DNA from: Pseudomonas japonica | GTDB lineage: Bacteria; Pseudomonadota; Gammaproteobacteria; Pseudomonadales; Pseudomonadaceae | Direction: 5' to 3' | Length of the DNA stretch: 64,000 bases | Assembly (NCBI RefSeq): GCF_013522925.1 | Contig: NZ_JAAMQU010000006.1 | Coordinates: 124,001 to 188,000, forward strand | In this document: positions 36,452-45,985 of the stretch, in pieces | How the letters are laid out: every line of letters begins with the position of its first letter | Position numbering within the stretch: the stretch's first letter is position 1 | The notes under the pieces: model-generated | Databases searched by the model: none | Told to the model about the DNA's origin: nothing | Seen by the model: the letters and a program-made list of their open reading frames with translations, nothing else | Translations under genes and position numbers: made by a program

Positions 36452-37699
36452 GTGCTACGTCGTCTCTATACAGGCCGCGACCCCCGCCGCGCGCACAGCA
36501 TCGAAGACCTGCGCGCAATGGCGGCCCGGCGCGTGCCGAACTTCTGTTTCGAATACATCGAGGGCGGCGCCGAGGAAGAAACCACCTTGCGCCGCAACCG
36601 GGAGGTGTTCTCGGAAATCGCTTTCAAGCCCCGGGCATTGATCGACGTGTCCAAGCGCAACATCGGCATCGACCTGTTCGGCCGGCGCAGCGCGGCACCG
36701 TTCATGATCGGGCCCACCGGCTTCAGCGGGCTGCTCGCCCACGAAGGCGACATTGCGCTGGCAAGCGCGGCCGCCGCGGCGGGTATCCCGTTCATCCTGA
36801 GCAACGCGTCCACCGTGCCGCTGGAGCGGGTGGTCGAAGCCGCCGGTGGCCGCGTGTGGATGCAGGTGTACATGTACCGTACCCGCGATTTCGTCGCCAA
36901 GCTGGCCGAGCGCGCCGAACGTGCGGGTGTAGAAGCGCTGGTGGTGACCACCGACAGCGCGATCTATGGCAAGCGCGAATGGGACCTGCGCAACTATGCC
37001 CGGCCGCTGAAGCTGAACCTGCGCAATACCCTGGATGTGATCACGCACCCCCGCTGGATGACCGAGGTGCTGTGGCCCCATGGCATGCCGCGCTTCGCCA
37101 ACCTGGGCGACCTGTTGCCGCCCGGCAAGGACAGCGTGAGCGGCGCGGCCACGGCACTTGCCAAAGAGCTCGACCCTTCGTTGTCCTGGGAGGACCTGCG
37201 CTGGCTAAGGGATCGCTGGCCACGGCGGCTGATTATCAAAGGGCTGCTGCACCCGGACGACGCCGCGCAGGCCGTGGCCATCGGCGCGGACGGCATCGTG
37301 CTGTCGAACCACGGTGGCCGCCAGCTCGATGGCGCGGTGTCGGCGATGGACGTGCTGCCCGAGGTAGTGGAAGCCGTGAAAGGCCGGCTGGCGGTCATGC
37401 TGGACGGCGGCTTCAGGCGTGGCAGCGACATCGTCAAGGCCATGGCCCTGGGCGCGGATGCGGTGCTGGTGGGCCGTGCCACCACCTGGGGCCTGGCCGC
37501 CGGTGGCCGTGCGGGCGCCGATCGCGCCATTGAAATCCTGATGAACGAAGTGGACCGCGTAATTGGCTTGCTGGGCTGCGACAACATCGCTGCCCTTGGC
37601 CATCAGCATGTGCAATGGGCAGGCCGTGAGCTGGCGCCAAGGCGCGACACGCCTGCCTTGGCCAATCATCGAACGCTGTGCGCGGAGGCGCCGCAATGA
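36452..37699 (+). CDS. FMN-dependent alpha-hydroxyacid dehydrogenase (LldD/MdlB type)
   Basis: A 415-residue TIM-barrel flavoprotein. NFCFEYIEGGAEEETTLRRN begins the family, VWMQVYMYRTRD and ALVVTTDSAIYGKREWDLRN bind FMN, and GIVLSNHGGRQLDG contains the catalytic His and substrate Arg, followed by MLDGGFRRGSDIVKAMALGADAV. The group oxidises L-lactate, L-mandelate or other 2-hydroxyacids and passes electrons to quinone. It could oxidise L-lactate from the fucose module, or a hydroxyacid of its own operon. Its stop overlaps the next start (ATGA). Confidence 0.86.
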   Translation: MLRRLYTGRDPRRAHSIEDLRAMAARRVPNFCFEYIEGGAEEETTLRRNREVFSEIAFKPRALIDVSKRNIGIDLFGRRSAAPFMIGPTGFSGLLAHEGDIALASAAAAAGIPFILSNASTVPLERVVEAAGGRVWMQVYMYRTRDFVAKLAERAERAGVEALVVTTDSAIYGKREWDLRNYARPLKLNLRNTLDVITHPRWMTEVLWPHGMPRFANLGDLLPPGKDSVSGAATALAKELDPSLSWEDLRWLRDRWPRRLIIKGLLHPDDAAQAVAIGADGIVLSNHGGRQLDGAVSAMDVLPEVVEAVKGRLAVMLDGGFRRGSDIVKAMALGADAVLVGRATTWGLAAGGRAGADRAIEILMNEVDRVIGLLGCDNIAALGHQHVQWAGRELAPRRDTPALANHRTLCAEAPQ

Positions 37700-38670
37700 A
37701 CCAGACAGGCAACGAACCGACCAGCACCACACAACAGCGCATCACACGCGTTGGCATGGTGGGGCTGGGCTTGATGGGCAGCGCCATCGCCGCGCGGGTG
37801 CTCGAGAAAGGTTTTGAACTGCGTGCGCTGGCGCACCGCAGCCGCACGGCCATTGAGGCATTGCTTGAACAGGGGGCCGGGGAGGCCTCCAGTGGGGCCG
37901 AACTGGCTCGCCATGCCGACGTGGTCATCCTCTGCGTGACCGGTACGCCGCAGGTGCGCGAGGTGGTGTTCGGCCCGGGCGGCCTGCTCGAAGGCGCGCA
38001 CCCTGGCCTTGTCGTGATCGACAGCAGCACGGCCGACCCCGAACTGGCCGAGGAGCTGGCCACGGCATTGGCCAGCAAGGGCGCGGCGTTCCTCGACGCG
38101 CCGGTGAACCGCACCCCCAGAGAAGCGCGCGAAGGCCGGCTGAACGTGCTGGTGGGCGGTGAGGCGCAGGTGCTGGAACAGGTGCGCCCACTGATGGCCG
38201 CTTATGCCGAAACCGTGCATCACCTGGGCGCCCACGGTTCGGGCTATCGGGCCAAGCTGATTCACAACTTCATTGCCCAGGCCAATGGCGCGATCCTCGC
38301 CGAAGCCTTCGGCACTGCCGCCAAGGCCGGGCTCGACCTGCGCGAATTCGCCGGGGTGTGCCGGCTCAGCGGCGCCCACAGCAAAACCTTCGACCGCATC
38401 ATCCCGTACCTGCTTGAAGGCGACGACAGCGGCCAACAGTTCGCCATCCGCAACGCCGCCAAGGACATGCGCGCGTACTCCCGATTAGCAGCGGAGCAGT
38501 CCTCGTCGGCGTCAATCGCTGAAGCGGTTCGGCAGGTGTACGTACTGGCGACTAATCTGGGGCATGGCGATCTCTACGTCCCTCACCTCTTCGACGTAAT
38601 GAAAGCGCTCAATGGCTTGCCGCCGGCCCAGCAGGAAGACCACACCGAGGTACCACCATGCAACTCATAA
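37696..38670 (+). CDS. Beta-hydroxyacid dehydrogenase (GarR/HIBADH family)
   Basis: A 324-residue reductase: Rossmann motif VGMVGLGLMGSAIAARVLEKG, substrate motif DAPVNRTPREAREGRLNVLVGG (normally DAPVSGG, here altered to DAPVNRT), and catalytic Lys in GSGYRAKLIHNFI. Relatives reduce tartronate semialdehyde or oxidise 3-hydroxyisobutyrate. The altered glycine-rich substrate loop suggests a different substrate. GGAGG precedes the ATG, which lies in the stop of the preceding gene; its own 3' end overlaps the UxaA-family gene by 13 bases. Confidence 0.85.
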   Translation: MNQTGNEPTSTTQQRITRVGMVGLGLMGSAIAARVLEKGFELRALAHRSRTAIEALLEQGAGEASSGAELARHADVVILCVTGTPQVREVVFGPGGLLEGAHPGLVVIDSSTADPELAEELATALASKGAAFLDAPVNRTPREAREGRLNVLVGGEAQVLEQVRPLMAAYAETVHHLGAHGSGYRAKLIHNFIAQANGAILAEAFGTAAKAGLDLREFAGVCRLSGAHSKTFDRIIPYLLEGDDSGQQFAIRNAAKDMRAYSRLAAEQSSSASIAEAVRQVYVLATNLGHGDLYVPHLFDVMKALNGLPPAQQEDHTEVPPCNS

Positions 38671-40211
38671 CAACAACAGGCAGCGAAACCGCCGCCAATG
38701 CCGTGATCCGCCTCAACCCGCTGGACGACGTGCTGATTGCACGCCAGCCGCTGGTAAAAGGCCTGGCCCTCCCTGAAGGCATCGAGGTGCTCGACGCTGT
38801 CCCTTCAGGCCACAAGGTTGCGGCCAGGGCTATCGCCGCCGGGCAACCGGTGCGCCGCTATGGGCAGATCATCGGCTTCGCCAGCCAGCCCATCGAAGCC
38901 GGCCAGCACGTGCACACCCACAACGTGGCCATGGGTGAATTTTCACGGGACTATGCCTTTGGCGTGGATGCCAAGGGCGCGCCCGCGCCAACCGACGAAA
39001 CCTTCATGGGCATCGTGCGCCCGGATGGCCGGGTGGCTACCCGCAACTTCATCGGCATTCTGACCTCGGTGAACTGCTCGGCCACGGTGGCCCGGGCGGT
39101 TGCGGACTATTTCCGCCGGGACATCCACCCCGAGGCGCTGGCGCCCTACCCCAACGTGGACGGCGTGGTCGCCCTCACCCACGGCGTAGGCTGCGCGGTG
39201 GATTCCGGCGGTGAGGCCTTGGCGATGTTGCGCCGCACCTTGGGCGGTTATGCAGTGCACCCCAATTTCGCCTCGGTGTTGATGATCGGCCTGGGCTGCG
39301 AAACCAACCAGATTCCCGACCTGCTCGCCGCGCAAGGCCTGGAGAGCAGCCATTCGCTACGCACCTTCACCATCCAGGGCACAGGCGGCACCACTAAAAC
39401 CATCGCCAGCGGGATTGCTCAGGTGAAGGAACTGCTAGCCGAAGCCAACCAGGTGGAACGGCAACCGGTGAGCGCTAGCCACTTGGTGGTAGGCCTGCAA
39501 TGCGGTGGTTCCGACGGCTACTCCGGGATTACCGCCAACCCGGCGCTGGGCAATGCGGTGGACCGTCTGGTCGCGGCGGGAGGCACCGCGATACTCTCCG
39601 AAACCCCCGAGGTGTATGGCGCCGAGCACCTGCTCACCCGCCGCGCGGTGACTCAAGCGGTAGGAGAAAAGCTGATCGAGCGCATCCACTGGTGGGAGAG
39701 CTACTGCGCGCGCATGGACGCCGAGTTGAACAACAATCCTTCGGCGGGCAACAAGGCCGGCGGCCTGACCACCATCCTGGAAAAATCCCTCGGTGCCGTG
39801 GCCAAGGCCGGCTCCACCGATCTGGTGGACGTGTACGAGTACGCGCAGCCGGTAAGGGCTCACGGGCTGGTGTTCATGGATACGCCCGGGTATGACCCTG
39901 TGTCGGCCACGGGCCAGGTGGCTGGCGGCGCCAACTTGATCGCCTTTACCACGGGGCGCGGCTCGGCCTACGGCTGCGCGCCCTCGCCGTCGATCAAGCT
40001 GGCAACCAATACGCGGCTATGGGAAACCCAGGAAGACGACATGGACGTGAACTGCGGCGGCATCGCCGACGGCAGCATGACCATCGAAGAGCGCGGCGAA
40101 CACATCTTCCGGATGATGTTGAGCATTGCTTCCGGGGAGCGCAGCAAGAGCGAGCAACACGGCTACGGCCAGAACGAATTCGTGCCTTGGCAAATTGGTG
40201 CGATTACCTGA
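38658..40211 (+). CDS. UxaA-family altronate/galactarate dehydratase
   Basis: A 517-residue dehydratase with an N-terminal SAF domain (GHKVAARAIAAGQPVRRYGQIIGFA, HVHTHN) fused to the large UxaA C-terminal domain (RVATRNFIGILTSVNCSATVA, LTHGVGCAVDSGGEALAML, LQCGGSDGYSGITANPALG, FTTGRGSAYGCAPSPSIKLATN). The Cys residues in the C-terminal part fit an iron-dependent lyase. The family includes D-altronate and D-galactarate dehydratases, and the exact sugar acid cannot be told. It overlaps the GarR-type gene by 13 bases. A CA motif lies in codons 4-7. Confidence 0.88.
   Translation: MQLITTTGSETAANAVIRLNPLDDVLIARQPLVKGLALPEGIEVLDAVPSGHKVAARAIAAGQPVRRYGQIIGFASQPIEAGQHVHTHNVAMGEFSRDYAFGVDAKGAPAPTDETFMGIVRPDGRVATRNFIGILTSVNCSATVARAVADYFRRDIHPEALAPYPNVDGVVALTHGVGCAVDSGGEALAMLRRTLGGYAVHPNFASVLMIGLGCETNQIPDLLAAQGLESSHSLRTFTIQGTGGTTKTIASGIAQVKELLAEANQVERQPVSASHLVVGLQCGGSDGYSGITANPALGNAVDRLVAAGGTAILSETPEVYGAEHLLTRRAVTQAVGEKLIERIHWWESYCARMDAELNNNPSAGNKAGGLTTILEKSLGAVAKAGSTDLVDVYEYAQPVRAHGLVFMDTPGYDPVSATGQVAGGANLIAFTTGRGSAYGCAPSPSIKLATNTRLWETQEDDMDVNCGGIADGSMTIEERGEHIFRMMLSIASGERSKSEQHGYGQNEFVPWQIGAIT
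38669..38676 (+). promoter_or_regulatory. Hfq/Crc-type CA motif inside the first codons
   Basis: AACAACAA lies 11-18 bases after the ATG of the UxaA-family gene. Confidence 0.45.
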
Positions 40212-40237
40212 TCGCTTCACTGGTAAGAAGATACCGT

Positions 40238-40305
40238 TCGCGAGCTCCGCCCGCTTCCTACGAATTCTGGCATGCACCTGTAGGAAGCGGGCGGAGCTCG
40301 CGAAT
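40238..40305. repeat. REPIN (perfect REP doublet)
   Basis: Two 25-base REP units (40238-40262 and 40281-40305) form a perfect inverted repeat around an 18-base spacer, between the convergent UxaA-family and lactonase genes. The unit differs from those at 14118 and 35030 by one base (GGAGCTC in place of GAAGCTC). It may also serve as a transcription end for both genes. Confidence 0.85.
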
Positions 40306-40313
40306 AAGGGCGA

Positions 40314-41231
40314 TCAAGGCAGCTGCGCGCCGGCCACCGCCACATGGATCATGTACAGCGAGGTGTTGGCGGTGATGAACAGCCGGTTGCGGCGCGGCCC
40401 GCCGAAGGTGAGGTTGGCGACTTTTTCTGGCAGCAGGATCTTGCCCAGCAACGTGCCGTCGGCGGCGAAGCACTGAATGCCATCGCCGGCGCTGGTCCAC
40501 ACATTGCCTTCCACGTCCACCCGCAGGCCATCCGGGATGCCAGGCTCGATCTGCGCGAACACGCGCGAACCGCCCAGCCAACTGCCCTCCTTTACTTCGA
40601 AGGCGCGAATATGGTGGGGCGCATCGGGATGGTGCGAACGCGCTGAATCGGCAACATATAGCGTTGCGCCATCCGGCGAGAATGCAAGCCCGTTGGGCTG
40701 AGCAAAATCGCCTACCATACAGCGGACCTCGCCGGTGGTCGGGTCTACCCGATACACGTTACGCCCCGCCTGCTCGGGCTCGGCCTTGAAACCTTCATAG
40801 TCACTGAGGATGCCGTAGGTGGGGTCAGTGAACCACACCGCGCCATCACGATGCACCACCACGTCGTTGGGCGAGTTCAGGCGTTTACCCTCGAAGCGGT
40901 CGGCGATCACGGTGATCGAGCCGTCGGGCTCGGTGCGGGTCACGAGTCGGGTGCCATGCTCACAGGTAACCAGGCGCCCCTGCAGGTCCCGGGTGTTGCC
41001 ATTGGCAAAGTTGGATCGGGGCCGAAACACCGACACCCCCTGCTCGGGCGTCCAGCGCAGGATGCGTTCATTGGGGATGTCGCTCCACAGCAGGTAACCG
41101 CCGTCGTTGAACCACACCGGCCCCTCGGCCCAGCGGCATTGGTCGTACAGGCATTCGAGTTGGGTGTTGGGCAAAATCAGCCCGCGAAAACGTGGGTCCA
41201 GCACTTCATAGACGGGTTCGGATATCGACAT
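40314..41231 (-). CDS. SMP-30/gluconolactonase family lactonase
   Basis: A 305-residue six-bladed beta-propeller lactonase. CRWAEGPVWFNDGGYLLWSDIPN holds the metal-binding Glu, and NSPNDVVVHRDGAVWFTDPTYGI and QPNGLAFSPDGATLYVADSAR the Asn and Asp ligands. It hydrolyses sugar lactones to aldonates. It is the last gene of the ABC importer operon, 10 bp behind the permease stop, which implies an imported aldose that is oxidised to a lactone. It could also supply the missing lactonase for the L-fucose pathway. Confidence 0.9.
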   Translation of the reverse strand: MSISEPVYEVLDPRFRGLILPNTQLECLYDQCRWAEGPVWFNDGGYLLWSDIPNERILRWTPEQGVSVFRPRSNFANGNTRDLQGRLVTCEHGTRLVTRTEPDGSITVIADRFEGKRLNSPNDVVVHRDGAVWFTDPTYGILSDYEGFKAEPEQAGRNVYRVDPTTGEVRCMVGDFAQPNGLAFSPDGATLYVADSARSHHPDAPHHIRAFEVKEGSWLGGSRVFAQIEPGIPDGLRVDVEGNVWTSAGDGIQCFAADGTLLGKILLPEKVANLTFGGPRRNRLFITANTSLYMIHVAVAGAQLP

Positions 41232-41241
41232 GGCCTGGCAC

Positions 41242-42207
41242 TCAAGCAGCGCGGGCGGACGAGCGCCCGCTCACAGCGGTAATCACCGCGATAATGATCA
41301 AGCCAGTAAGGATCAGCCGCACCCCGGCGCTGGCGCCGAAGGTATTGAGCATGCTCACCAGCAAATACAGGAACAACGCGGCGCCCCAGATGCCAGGCAC
41401 GTTGGAAAAACCACCGCCCACCGAGGTGCCGCCGATCACCACGACCGCAATGGAAGCCAGCAGGTATTCCTCGCCCATGCTCAGCGAGGCGCCACCGGAA
41501 AAGCCCGCCAGCAATACGCCGCACAGGCTGGCAAACACGGCGCTCAATACGTAGGTGGCAAAACGCACGCGGCCCACTCGCCCACCCGCCAGTTCGGCGG
41601 CGCGGGCGTTCTGCCCGATAGCCACGGTCCAGCGACCATAGCGGGTACGCGCCAAGACATAGCCCATCCCCACAGCCAGCACCGCCACGCTGATCGCCAG
41701 GTACGGCACGCCCAGCACGTTGCCGGTGCAGAAGCTGTAGAACAGCTCTGGTGGTTGAATGCGAACACTGCGGCCATAGGCGATCGCGGTGGACTGCAAC
41801 AGGAAGCTGGCAGACAACGTGGCGATGATCGGCGGGATCCGTAGTACGCGGATCAACGCGTAGTTGGCGCAGCCCAGCAGCACGCCCAGGCACAGCACCG
41901 CTCCTACCCCGAGCCAGATCAAGTCCGCCTGTTCGTTCATCAGCTTCATGCCCACCGCGCCGCTGAGGGCGATGTTGGCCGGGATGGACAAGTCGATGTT
42001 GCCGGGGCCCGTGGTGATCACGAACATCTGCCCGATACCCACGATCACGAAGAACGCCGAAAAACTCAGCGCGCTGGACAGCAGCGAACCGCCGCCCATA
42101 CCGCCAGTGAACATTATCGTCGCCAGCCATATGAGCAATGCGGCGAGGAAAGACCACAGCCAGGGTTTGCTATTGAGGCGCGAAAACGCGGAACGGGCGG
42201 ACATCAT
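41242..42207 (-). CDS. Ribose-type sugar ABC transporter permease
   Basis: A 321-residue, multi-spanning permease of the RbsC/BPD_transp_2 family (GIGQMFVITTGPGNIDLSIPANIALSG, YGRWTVAIGQNARAAELAGGRV, GGTSVGGGFSNVPGIWGA). The start MMSARSAF at 42207 has GGAGG nine to thirteen bases upstream and overlaps the stop of the other permease (ATGA). A frame extending upstream to 42912 exists, but it runs through the other permease gene and is not used. It forms a heterodimer channel with the next permease by analogy with the family. Confidence 0.92.
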   Translation of the reverse strand: MMSARSAFSRLNSKPWLWSFLAALLIWLATIMFTGGMGGGSLLSSALSFSAFFVIVGIGQMFVITTGPGNIDLSIPANIALSGAVGMKLMNEQADLIWLGVGAVLCLGVLLGCANYALIRVLRIPPIIATLSASFLLQSTAIAYGRSVRIQPPELFYSFCTGNVLGVPYLAISVAVLAVGMGYVLARTRYGRWTVAIGQNARAAELAGGRVGRVRFATYVLSAVFASLCGVLLAGFSGGASLSMGEEYLLASIAVVVIGGTSVGGGFSNVPGIWGAALFLYLLVSMLNTFGASAGVRLILTGLIIIAVITAVSGRSSARAA

Positions 42208-43187
42208 GAGTGTGCCTCCAGGCGGTTCACGAACGCGCGCAATGCCAGCACCAGGATCAGGATCGCGCCCTGGGCGCCGATCTGCCAGTCGGGGGAAATA
42301 TGCAGGAAGGACAGCAGTGACCCGGCCAGCACCAGGGTGAGCGCCCCCAGCACCGCGCCGATGGGCGATACGCGCCCGCCCACGAACTCGCCACCGCCCA
42401 GTATTACCCCGGCAATGGACAGCAGCGTGTAGCGCAAAGCGATGCTGGCGTCCGCAGAGGTGGTAAGGCCGACGAGGAACAGCCCGGCGAGCACGCCGAA
42501 GGTGCCGGCCAGCGCGTACAGGCCAACCTTGATCCGCAGCAAGGACCACCCCGCCTTGGCCACGGCGATGGGGTTGCCACCGGCCCCACGCAGCACTACA
42601 CCCAAGGTGGAACGCATCAGAAACAGGTGCACCACGAGGGCCAGTGCGATGCACACGAAGATCGCGAACGGCAACAGCGGCGTTTTGTACCGCACGATGG
42701 CCTGCAACCACTGCGGCGCGGTACCGCCCGGGGCCGGCAGCAGCAGAATGGCGCCGCCCATCCAGATGAACGACATGCCCAGGGTGACCACGATAGAAGG
42801 CAGTTTGCGCAGGTGTATCAACGCGCCGAGCAGCGCATACGCGGCCACGCAACCCACCAGTGCCAGGCAGCCCAGCAGCGGGTGTTGGTTGAGCACCGTC
42901 GCGCACACGCACGCTACGAAACTGATGAAACTGCCCAAAGACAGATCCAGGTCGTTCACCGTGATGATCAGCATCTGGGCAATGGTCGCCAACGCGATCG
43001 GCACCGCCAGGTTGAACATCAGGTTCATTCCCATATAGCTCATGGCCCTAGGCTGCATCACGAAGATCACCACCAGCAGCACCGCCAGCGACACGCCCGG
43101 TAGCGCGCCGCGCAGCAAACGGGCCACATTGAGCCGCGCTGGCCTGGCCACCGTAGCCTTCAGGGGAATGGGTGTAGACGCATTCAT
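42204..43187 (-). CDS. Ribose-type sugar ABC transporter permease
   Basis: A 327-residue permease of the same family ([65 protein letters not shown]). The start [10 protein letters not shown] at 43187 overlaps the ATPase stop by ATGA. The frame can be extended upstream to 43640, but this reads the ATPase gene in another frame. Two different permease genes in tandem, with a double-domain ATPase, is the layout of galactofuranose/autoinducer-type CUT2 importers. Confidence 0.92.
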   Translation of the reverse strand: MNASTPIPLKATVARPARLNVARLLRGALPGVSLAVLLVVIFVMQPRAMSYMGMNLMFNLAVPIALATIAQMLIITVNDLDLSLGSFISFVACVCATVLNQHPLLGCLALVGCVAAYALLGALIHLRKLPSIVVTLGMSFIWMGGAILLLPAPGGTAPQWLQAIVRYKTPLLPFAIFVCIALALVVHLFLMRSTLGVVLRGAGGNPIAVAKAGWSLLRIKVGLYALAGTFGVLAGLFLVGLTTSADASIALRYTLLSIAGVILGGGEFVGGRVSPIGAVLGALTLVLAGSLLSFLHISPDWQIGAQGAILILVLALRAFVNRLEAHS

Positions 43188-44638
43188 ACGAGCTGTTCCT
43201 CGAAGGAGCACCGCAGGATCTGCTCCTCGCTGAGCTGGTTGCGTGGAAGGTCCAGCACCGCCTGGCCGTCGCGGAACACATACACGTGATCGCAGTGGTC
43301 CAGCTCTTCCAGTTCGGTGGTGTACCAGATGAACGTGCGGCCTTTGGCGGCTTCCTCGGCAATGATCGAATACACCTCCCGCTTGGTGTTCACGTCCACG
43401 CCGCGCATGGGGTCGTCCATCAGGATCACCTTGCTGCTGGACGCCAGGGCGCGGGCGAACAGCGCCTTTTGCTGATTGCCGCCGGACAGCGACAGGATCG
43501 GGTTGGCCATGTCGGGCGTGCGAATGCTCATGCGCTCGCGCCATTGCTCGGCCATGGCGCGTTCGGCGTCGGGGTCGATCAGGGCACCACGGCGCAGTTG
43601 CCCCAGGGAGCTCACGGTGATGTTCTCGGCGATGGACCACAGCGGGAATACCCCGTCGGTTTGCCGATCACCGGCCACCAGCGCGGCGCCCTGGCCGCTG
43701 GCGATGCACCGGCGCAGCACCTGGGTCAGCCATTGGCTTTGGCCATGCCCGGCCAGGCCCGCCAGGCCGACGATTTCCCCGGCGTGGGCGTCGACGGTGC
43801 GGCCGTCCCGTTGCCGTGAAGGTTGCTGGGAAATCACCGGTGTGCCTTGCAGGCGCTTGGAGGCAAACGCCTGGCGCTCGGCCGTGGCTTTGGCGGCGCT
43901 GCCCATGCACTCCACCAGCGAAGCGTGGTCGAAGTTTTTCGCGGGGCGAATGTCTACCACACCGCCGTCGCGCATCACTGCGATGCGATCGCAGGTGCCC
44001 AGCATCTCGGCCAGGATATGGCTGATCAACACGATGCTGCCGCCCTTGGCCACGAAGCGCCGCACAAAACGCAGCAGTTGCTCAGCTACCCGGGCGTCCA
44101 GTGACGACGTGGGCTCGTCGAGAATCACCAGTTTCAACGGCTCGTCCACGTGCACGAAGGCCCGGGCGATTTCCACCATCTGCCGTTTGCCGATGGACAG
44201 GTCGGCCACGGTGTCGTCCGGGTCGATGCCATGGCCGGGAAAGATCTCGTCCAGGCAGGCCAGCACCCGTGCCCTCGCCTCGCGGCGCCATCCGAAGCCG
44301 CGAATGGCGGGCGACATCAGCCGGGTGTTCTCGGCAATGCTCAGGTTCGGGCACAGGGACAGCTCCTGAAACACGCAACGAATGCCATGCTGACGCGCCA
44401 GCTGCACGTTATAGCTGGCGCGCAGGTCGCGGCCTTCGACCTGCATAGTGCCGGTGTCCGCCGCCAGGGTGCCGGCCAGCACCTGCATCAACGTCGATTT
44501 GCCCGCGCCGTTGTGGCCGATCAGGCCCAGGCATTCCCCGGCGTGGAAACTCAGGTCCACGTTGTTCAACGCGCGCACCGCGCCGAACGACTTGCTGGTG
44601 CCCTTGAAGGTCACCAGCGCTCGCTGGATCGTGCTCAT
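43184..44638 (-). CDS. Sugar ABC transporter ATPase, double-domain (RbsA type)
   Basis: A 484-residue protein of two fused ATPase domains. Domain 1 has Walker [15 protein letters not shown], signature [15 protein letters not shown] and Walker [13 protein letters not shown]. Domain 2 has a degenerate Walker A ([14 protein letters not shown]) with intact signature [15 protein letters not shown] and [11 protein letters not shown], as is usual for RbsA-type proteins. It energises import together with the two permeases. It lies 25 bp after the binding-protein gene and overlaps the following permease gene. Confidence 0.94.
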   Translation of the reverse strand: MSTIQRALVTFKGTSKSFGAVRALNNVDLSFHAGECLGLIGHNGAGKSTLMQVLAGTLAADTGTMQVEGRDLRASYNVQLARQHGIRCVFQELSLCPNLSIAENTRLMSPAIRGFGWRREARARVLACLDEIFPGHGIDPDDTVADLSIGKRQMVEIARAFVHVDEPLKLVILDEPTSSLDARVAEQLLRFVRRFVAKGGSIVLISHILAEMLGTCDRIAVMRDGGVVDIRPAKNFDHASLVECMGSAAKATAERQAFASKRLQGTPVISQQPSRQRDGRTVDAHAGEIVGLAGLAGHGQSQWLTQVLRRCIASGQGAALVAGDRQTDGVFPLWSIAENITVSSLGQLRRGALIDPDAERAMAEQWRERMSIRTPDMANPILSLSGGNQQKALFARALASSSKVILMDDPMRGVDVNTKREVYSIIAEEAAKGRTFIWYTTELEELDHCDHVYVFRDGQAVLDLPRNQLSEEQILRCSFEEQLV

Positions 44639-44663
44639 GTGTGCTCCCAGGCGGCAGGGTCGG

Positions 44664-45701
44664 TCAGTTGGCGGTCAGCGCCGCGGCGGGTTTGGCCTGC
44701 AGCTTGGCAACGTCGTCCACGGTATACACCTGGGTCACGATGCCGCCCTTCTCCACACCTTTGAGGGCGGTGTCGAGGTTGTCCTGGGTCACGCTGAGTG
44801 CTGGCGACAGCAGGTCGTGAGGCAACTGTTTGCCATCGAGCAACTGCTGCGCCACCCAGAACGCCAGGCTGGAAATGCTGGGGGCGCTGGAAATGGAGAA
44901 CGACTGGTAGCCGTTGGCGTCGCGCTGTTTTTTCCACCACGACAGCTCTTCTTCGCGGTTGCCGAATATGATCGTGGGGGTTGGCCGGCCCGCATTGGCG
45001 AAGGCCTGGGCGGCACCGTAGCCGTCGTCACCCTGGGTGACCACCGCATCGACCTTGGGCAGGCTGGGCAGGATACCCGCCACGGCTTTCTGCGCCACGG
45101 TCTGGGTCCAGTTACCGTTCACCGAGCCTACGATTTTCAGGTTGGGGTATTTCTGCGCGCCGGCCACGATGCCGCTGTGGATCTGCTCGTCCACGGACAC
45201 GCCGGCCAGGCCGCGGATTTCGAGTACGTTGGCGCCGTTCGGGAAGCGCTTGGCCAGGTAATCCATCTGGTCCAGCCCGCTTTGCTTGAAGTCCATGGAA
45301 ATGCGATAGGCGCACGGCTCGGTCACCACGCCGTCGAACGACACCACGATGATCCCGGCGTCGCAAGCCTGCTTCACCGTGCCGTTGAGCGCCGTGGGCG
45401 AGGCGGCGTTGATCACGATCGCGTTGTAGCCCTGCAGGATAAGGTTCTGGATTTGCGCCGCCTGCTCGGTGGCCTGGTTCTCGCCGGTGGTGAGCGCGTC
45501 CGTGGAGGCGACCACGCCATCCTTGACGGCCTTGTCGGTGGTTTCTTTCCAGCTGGCCAGCATGTTCTGCCGCCACGAGTTACCGGCGTAGTTATTGGAC
45601 AGGGCGATGGTTTTATCCGAGGTATCGGCGTGGGCAACAACGAATGGCGACAGCAGCAATACACTCGACAACAGCACGTGCCGCAATGGAGGACGTTTCA
45701 T
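44664..45701 (-). CDS. Sugar ABC transporter periplasmic binding protein (RbsB type)
   Basis: A 345-residue protein with a signal peptide ([19 protein letters not shown], then FVVAHA, cleavage after AHA) and a ribose-binding-protein fold: [68 protein letters not shown]. The start at 45701 was chosen because AAGGG lies eight bases upstream; the ATG at 45707 is only two bases from it. It heads the importer operon and diverges from a histidine kinase gene. The ligand is probably a pentose or hexose. Confidence 0.92.
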   Translation of the reverse strand: MKRPPLRHVLLSSVLLLSPFVVAHADTSDKTIALSNNYAGNSWRQNMLASWKETTDKAVKDGVVASTDALTTGENQATEQAAQIQNLILQGYNAIVINAASPTALNGTVKQACDAGIIVVSFDGVVTEPCAYRISMDFKQSGLDQMDYLAKRFPNGANVLEIRGLAGVSVDEQIHSGIVAGAQKYPNLKIVGSVNGNWTQTVAQKAVAGILPSLPKVDAVVTQGDDGYGAAQAFANAGRPTPTIIFGNREEELSWWKKQRDANGYQSFSISSAPSISSLAFWVAQQLLDGKQLPHDLLSPALSVTQDNLDTALKGVEKGGIVTQVYTVDDVAKLQAKPAAALTAN

Positions 45702-45715
45702 CAGCATGACCCTTG

Positions 45716-45723
45716 TTATTGTT
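45716..45723 (-). promoter_or_regulatory. Hfq/Crc-type CA motif at the binding-protein start
   Basis: AACAATAA on the minus strand immediately before the AAGGG ribosome binding site. Confidence 0.6.
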
Positions 45724-45826
45724 GTGGGCTAGTGACGGCCGGCCGAGGCCGGTCGGTTTCATGACGTTCCGGGGCGAGTCTGCGCCTGGGATCCAGCGGC
45801 GTCTTCGGCGATCGGCGCACACGTTA

Positions 45827-45861
45827 CGCAGGATCACGCACACCGCTTGCGGGATCCCGCA
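45827..45861. promoter_or_regulatory. Tandem palindromic operator candidate between importer and two-component genes
   Basis: TGCGGGATCCCGCA at 45848-45861 is a perfect 14-bp palindrome. CGCAGGATCACGCA at 45827-45840 matches it at 11 of 14 positions. Their spacing is 21 bp, two helical turns, as for a dimeric activator bound in tandem. The adjacent NarL-type response regulator is the natural candidate. Confidence 0.55.
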
Positions 45862-45965
45862 CCCTGCGAGCGCACCCGCGCAAGCGCATGGCGCCCGGGC
45901 GCGCTAGGCTGTGCAGGTAGCGATCCAATGCGCCATAGTGCGATTGCCATACCGGCATGCCCCAG

Positions 45966-45973
45966 AACAATAA
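45966..45973 (+). promoter_or_regulatory. Hfq/Crc-type CA motif before the histidine kinase
   Basis: AACAATAA overlaps the probable ribosome binding site (AAAGG) of the kinase gene that starts with GTG at 45986. Confidence 0.5.
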
Positions 45974-45985
45974 AGGCCAGGCACC

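Noticed and set aside
35190..36641. 483-codon frame on the plus strand overlapping the MFS gene
   Set aside because: The MFS frame shows membrane helices and family motifs, while this one is Arg/Gly/Pro-rich without any.
42208..42912. N-terminal extension that would fuse a 235-residue part to the ABC permease
   Set aside because: It reads the neighbouring permease gene in another frame. A good ribosome binding site and ATGA overlap support the start at 42207.
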